From a virus: a stretch of DNA of 25,082 bases. The stretch's first letter is position 1, and each line of letters opens with the position of its first letter. The notes below the pieces were generated by a model. The model did no database searches. It worked only from the letters and a program-made list of their open reading frames with translations, and had not been told where the DNA came from. Positions 21,910-25,082 of this stretch are shown one piece after another. The stretch is from positions 1 through 25,082 of IMG/VR virus record IMGVR_UViG_3300044858_004576, one strand, 5' to 3'. Both the position numbers and the translations under genes were made by a program.

Positions 21910-23300
21910 TCGATCTTCCAATCACTGAAGTCACGGGCAATCTTCTTCCCATCAAATCCAGCCCCATATCCATGAGGATTATTCTGGTTTGAGTCTGAAA
22001 GATTCTGTTGTTCTTCTCGCTTTACATCAAATAGTTTCATCTTTGCCCGATCAATGCCCAATACAAACTTCTTGTTTACAGTGGCACTATTATAGCGATT
22101 CTTGAGTTGCTTTACCATAATCTGGTCAAGAGAATCCAGTTCTTCTGTTGCAATAAGAGCGACAAAGAAATCTGCTGTAGCAGGAAGACCAAACGACTCG
22201 GATGTGTCCTCAAGACCAAAATCGCTATTAGCAAAACCAGATCGATTGACCTGTGTTGCTGAGAAGATCGGTACATTGTACTCTACCGCAAGACCGCGAA
22301 TCTCTTCTGCAATGGCTTTGATGTAATAATAACTTCCTACATTGGCAGATGCTTTCAGTCTTGCAGATGCACAAATGTTGAGATAATCGATAAAGATTAC
22401 ATCGGGAATAAATCGCTTTTTGATCTTCAGTTCATCCAATAGATGCTTAAAGTTGGTAACAGAAGCAGATGCAGTTGGATATTCTTTCACAATAAGTTTT
22501 GACTTGATCGTTGATCGCAGATCGTTGATCTTCTTATCGTAAATTGGCTTTGAAAGCGTCTTAAGATTATCGATTGTGATGTCCAGTAAATTAGCATCAA
22601 TTCGTTCAGCGATTCTTTCTTCTGCCATTTCGCAAGTGATGTATAGAACATTCAGGTTCTGGCTCAGGCAGTTTGCAGCGTGATGGCAAAGGAATAGAGA
22701 CTTACCTACACCAGTACCAGCCATAACGATATTCAATGTCTTTGAAGGAACTCCACCGCCAGTAATGGCATTGAAGAACTCTAGATCAAACGGAATACGC
22801 TTCTCTTCCTGATGATAAAAAGCAAACCGTCTTTCAGCATCATCAATATAATCGTGACCGATGTGATTATCGAAAGATACTGACAATGCATTCGAAAGGA
22901 TGGTCGGAATTGCGTTCTTGGTATATGTCTTGGATTTTCCTTCAATGATATGAATCGAATCCATGATCGCGTTATAAACAGCCTTATCTTTTACATGGTT
23001 TTCTGTTTGCTCAATCAGCCATACAAGTTCACTTGATTCTGAGTTTGAAAAAACTTCATCAAGACAATCATTAGCCTCTTTGTACTGATCCTCAGATACA
23101 ATGTCCATGCTATTCAGAGAAATAATCATAGCCTCCTTTGAAGGGAGGCTATTGTACTTTGAAATAAAGTTACTGATTAGTTCAAATACAGTCTTGGTAG
23201 TATTGTTACTAAAGTATTCTTGCTTTAGAAATGGATGTACCTTTCTGGCGTAGGCTTCATTCGTCGCCAGATTCTTCAGTATGATCTTCTCCATCGACAT
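21906..23300 (-). CDS. T4 gp41-type replicative helicase (DnaB family)
   Basis: 464 aa from ATG at 23300, chosen because AAGGAG ends 7 nt upstream; ATG at 23294 is an alternative. T4 gp41 is 475 aa. The N-terminal domain (1-140) is helical, followed by a RecA-like motor with Walker A AGTGVGKS (194-201), an ITCEMAEERIAERI motif, Walker B DVIFIDYLNIC (300-310) and a TQVNRSGF sensor region. It forms a hexamer that unwinds the fork 5' to 3' on the lagging strand. The first 44 nt lie inside the upstream 102-aa gene, and it overlaps the primase by 4 nt, as expected for a coupled primosome. Confidence 0.95.
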   Translation of the reverse strand: MSMEKIILKNLATNEAYARKVHPFLKQEYFSNNTTKTVFELISNFISKYNSLPSKEAMIISLNSMDIVSEDQYKEANDCLDEVFSNSESSELVWLIEQTENHVKDKAVYNAIMDSIHIIEGKSKTYTKNAIPTILSNALSVSFDNHIGHDYIDDAERRFAFYHQEEKRIPFDLEFFNAITGGGVPSKTLNIVMAGTGVGKSLFLCHHAANCLSQNLNVLYITCEMAEERIAERIDANLLDITIDNLKTLSKPIYDKKINDLRSTIKSKLIVKEYPTASASVTNFKHLLDELKIKKRFIPDVIFIDYLNICASARLKASANVGSYYYIKAIAEEIRGLAVEYNVPIFSATQVNRSGFANSDFGLEDTSESFGLPATADFFVALIATEELDSLDQIMVKQLKNRYNSATVNKKFVLGIDRAKMKLFDVKREEQQNLSDSNQNNPHGYGAGFDGKKIARDFSDWKIE

Positions 23301-23565
23301 CAAGATTCTCCTTGCCTATTCTAGCTTCTTCGTCAGTTAGTAATTCCACTATGACATCACCTACAATGACATCAAATTCACTCTTTGGTATGTCGGAAAT
23401 ATCGCCCTCGACTATATCATAGGTAAAGTCTAAAAGCAAGTTGTCATTTTCTTCTTTGATATGAATCTTACCAATGGTGAAAACATATCCCTGGTATTTT
23501 CCTTCAGTAATTTCCAAAGGAATCGATTCTGCATTCAAATCTTCTCTAAGTTTATACTTCTTCAT
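23257..23565 (-). CDS. Conserved small hypothetical protein (102 aa)
   Basis: Begins MKKYKLREDLNAESIPLEIT. Residues 15-75 look like a compact beta domain (YQGYVFTIGKIHIKEENDNL, LLDFTYDIVEGD). The C-terminus is strongly acidic (DVDGEDHTEESGDE), a tail that often mimics DNA or binds replication proteins. It overlaps the upstream gene by 14 nt and the helicase by 44 nt; such a long overlap argues for tight coupling with helicase translation. I recall similar short proteins next to gp41 in T4-like marine phages, without a known role. Confidence 0.8.
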   Translation of the reverse strand: MKKYKLREDLNAESIPLEITEGKYQGYVFTIGKIHIKEENDNLLLDFTYDIVEGDISDIPKSEFDVIVGDVIVELLTDEEARIGKENLDVDGEDHTEESGDE

Positions 23566-23824
23566 CTGTATGATCTTTTATAATTTCTTTTGCTTGATTA
23601 ATGTCCATTGGATCTATGAAACAAGGAGTTCCTTCTCCATGCCACCCACCAATAATATTAAAATTAAAATATTCGTGAGCTTCATCATAACTCATACCCT
23701 CAGACATTAAATTTTTTGTTATGATGGAGATATCATAAGTTGCTATTGGAGCTGTATGACCAAATCTCCACATCAAACCAATAAAAGCATTGTCGTGACC
23801 ATCGCAAAATAAAACATCAGCCAT
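23552..23824 (-). CDS. Conserved small phage protein (90 aa)
   Basis: ATG at 23824 is chosen because GAGG ends 5 nt upstream; open frame continues further 5' into gmd. The sequence starts MADVLFCDGHDNAFIGLMWR, continues ATYDISIITKNLMSEGMSYD and AHEYFNFNIIGGW, and ends with GEGTPCFIDPMD. This block pattern (CDGHD, GM-x-EEA, FNI-G, GEGTPCF) recurs in phage hypotheticals I remember, with no assigned function. It is 7 nt after gmd and 14 nt overlaps the next gene, so it belongs to the replication operon. Confidence 0.82.
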   Translation of the reverse strand: MADVLFCDGHDNAFIGLMWRFGHTAPIATYDISIITKNLMSEGMSYDEAHEYFNFNIIGGWHGEGTPCFIDPMDINQAKEIIKDHTDEEV

Positions 23825-23831
23825 ATTTACC

Positions 23832-24836
23832 TCAAATAGTGTTAAATTCAAGCTTTGGATTTTGGAGCTTGTGTATCCAATAGTCGGCCATTTCTTCCAT
23901 CATCTCTTCGAATGAAATAGTAGGTTCCCACCCCATTTCTTCTGTAGCCTTACTAGCATCGCCACGAAGATAATGCAATTCTTCTGGTCGCTCATACTTC
24001 TTATCAGTCTTGACATACTTGCGATAATCCATGCCAAGATGTTCGAATACAAATTCAACCATGTCTTCTACTGAATATGCATATCCAGTAGCAAGAACAT
24101 AATCGTCTGCCTTTGGCATCTGAAGCATGTTCCACATTCCGCGTACATAATCCCTAGCATGGCCCCAGTCTCTCTTTGCTCGTAGATTTCCTAGAACAAG
24201 TTCATTTGCCATACCCAACTTAATCTTTGCTGCCTGGAGAGCAACCTTGTTAGTTACGAAGTTGATGCCTCTACGAGGAGATTCGTGGTTGAACAGAATC
24301 CCTGAACAAATAAACATACCATATGCATTTCTATAGTTGTGGCAAAGATTATGTGCATAAAGCTTTGCACAGCCATACGGACTCACAGGACTCATGTGAG
24401 TAGTTTCTCTCTGGTATCCATCAGAGTCACAAGAGTTTCCGAACATTTCAGAAGTGGCTGCATGGTAAACCTTAGTCTTTGGCGAGAATCTACGAACTGC
24501 TTCAAGTACCGCCAGAGTACCACCACCATTCACATCAAGGGTATACTTTGGAAGATCGAATGAAATCTGAACATGAGATTGTGCTGCTATATGATATAGT
24601 TCATCTGGCTGAAGCTTCTGTACATTTGTTTCAATGCTGATTGGATCGGTAAGATCTGCGTAGTGAAGCTGAATCTTTCCTTGCTCCCAAATATCATTGA
24701 TACGAGTTGTCTGAGATTCTGGAACAGAATTTCTACGAACTGTTCCATGAACTTCATATCCCTTCTCAACAAGCATCTCTGCAAGATAGGAAGCGTCCTG
24801 GCCATTGGCCCCGATAATAAGTGCTTTCTTAACCAT
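23832..24836 (-). CDS. gmd: GDP-mannose 4,6-dehydratase
   Basis: 334 aa from ATG at 24836, with GGAGG about 9 nt upstream; the longer frame to 24866 overlaps uvsX too far. Extended short-chain dehydrogenase: NAD(P)-binding GANGQDASY (9-17), AAQSHVQISFDLP (84-96), catalytic TSE (128-130) and Y154-x3-K158 (YGCAK), plus NHESPRRG and NLRAKRDWGHARDYV, all characteristic of Gmd. It converts GDP-mannose to GDP-4-keto-6-deoxymannose, the precursor of GDP-fucose, rhamnose or perosamine. No partner enzyme for the next step is in the window. The ATG overlaps the uvsX stop by 8 nt, so it is fully inside the replication operon. It may alter host surface sugars or glycosylate phage parts. Confidence 0.96.
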   Translation of the reverse strand: MVKKALIIGANGQDASYLAEMLVEKGYEVHGTVRRNSVPESQTTRINDIWEQGKIQLHYADLTDPISIETNVQKLQPDELYHIAAQSHVQISFDLPKYTLDVNGGGTLAVLEAVRRFSPKTKVYHAATSEMFGNSCDSDGYQRETTHMSPVSPYGCAKLYAHNLCHNYRNAYGMFICSGILFNHESPRRGINFVTNKVALQAAKIKLGMANELVLGNLRAKRDWGHARDYVRGMWNMLQMPKADDYVLATGYAYSVEDMVEFVFEHLGMDYRKYVKTDKKYERPEELHYLRGDASKATEEMGWEPTISFEEMMEEMADYWIHKLQNPKLEFNTI

Positions 24837-25082
24837 ACTTGAATTCCTCCTGTACCTTTTCATCAATTTGCTTTAGAATATCAGCGGTGAAGTACTTCTC
24901 AGGTTCTTCGTTGATATGCTTTTCGAACACTTTAGTACCATCAGGAAGTTCAATCTTAGTAGAGTTCTTCTTGAAGATACCACAATCCAAGGCAAGGTCA
25001 ACAAGACCGTAGTAACGATTCAAACCGCTATCGAAGTTCAGTTGAACCTGAACGATCTTGTTTTCCTTGGTTAGTCGGCTCT
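24829..25082 (-). CDS. uvsX: UvsX-type RecA recombinase, C-terminal fragment
   Basis: Only the last 83 codons are inside the window; the gene runs off the right edge. The segment KIVQVQLNFDSGLNRYYGLV continues with DLALDCGIFKK, a LPDGTKVF motif, NEEPEKYFTADILKQIDEKV and ends EFKYG. This agrees with the C-terminal region of UvsX in T4-like marine phages as I remember it. UvsX coats single-stranded DNA and drives strand exchange, fork restart and recombination-dependent replication. The Met at 25023 is internal and not the start. Context supports the call: helicase and primase genes follow on the same strand, as in T4, although gmd and two small genes intervene. Confidence 0.85.
   Translation of the reverse strand, partial: SRLTKENKIVQVQLNFDSGLNRYYGLVDLALDCGIFKKNSTKIELPDGTKVFEKHINEEPEKYFTADILKQIDEKVQEEFKYG

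Overview
The window is a gene-dense, AT-rich segment of a T4-like (myovirus-type) double-stranded DNA phage, very likely a marine or otherwise environmental member. The support is direct. The right side carries a T4-type replication and recombination block: the UvsX C-terminus, a gp41-like helicase and a gp61-like Toprim primase, together with nucleotide genes (ThyX and a vitamin B12-dependent class II ribonucleotide reductase). Several genes elsewhere are preceded by the T4 late promoter octamer TATAAATA. The phage family and the host cannot be named from the sequence.

Layout. (1) 1-1618, minus strand: a conserved phage hypothetical cut by the window edge, an HNH nuclease gene, a tRNA-Lys(TTT), and a holin plus lipoprotein pair that looks like a lysis cassette. 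(2) 1645-2311, plus strand: a putative HExxH metallopeptidase gene with its own host-type promoter. (3) 2304-3804, minus strand: a low-complexity 328-aa protein, then a three-gene operon of small proteins (73, 31 and 53 aa). The 31-aa and 53-aa genes are easy to miss. (4) 3847-17605, plus strand: a long, mostly late-type block of virion-like or uncharacterised proteins (762, 344, 701, 467 and 881 aa and several smaller ones), interrupted by an HNH gene, an FmdB-type zinc ribbon, an MGME1-like PD-(D/E)XK exonuclease and a homing-type DNA-binding protein. (5) 17606-25082, minus strand: uvsX, gmd, two small conserved genes, helicase, primase and thyX, then an internal promoter, nrdJ, an intrinsic terminator and a RuvC-like resolvase. 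The two strand blocks meet tail to tail at 17605/17606 with no gap.

How it works together. The right-hand block would make dTMP and deoxynucleotides, unwind and prime the genome, and recombine and resolve it. An embedded GDP-mannose 4,6-dehydratase may change host or virion sugars. The plus-strand block would be switched on late and supply head or internal proteins. The holin pair would end the infection.

The most striking pattern is in the promoters. Five plus-strand genes (3847, 7020, 9138, 11575, 14960) have a TATAAATA-type octamer ending exactly 5 nt before the ATG. Three genes with host-type promoters (445, 2774, 6172) have the -10 hexamer ending exactly 6 nt before the ATG. In all eight, the predicted transcription start is the A of the start codon, so the mRNAs should be leaderless, and these genes lack a clear Shine-Dalgarno sequence. 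Many genes inside operons, in contrast, have good ones. Other points of interest are a promoter nested in a terminator-like hairpin, a tRNA acceptor stem that doubles as a Shine-Dalgarno, an apparently split large gene, and recurrent N-terminal L-x-E motifs that resemble T4 capsid-targeting sequences.
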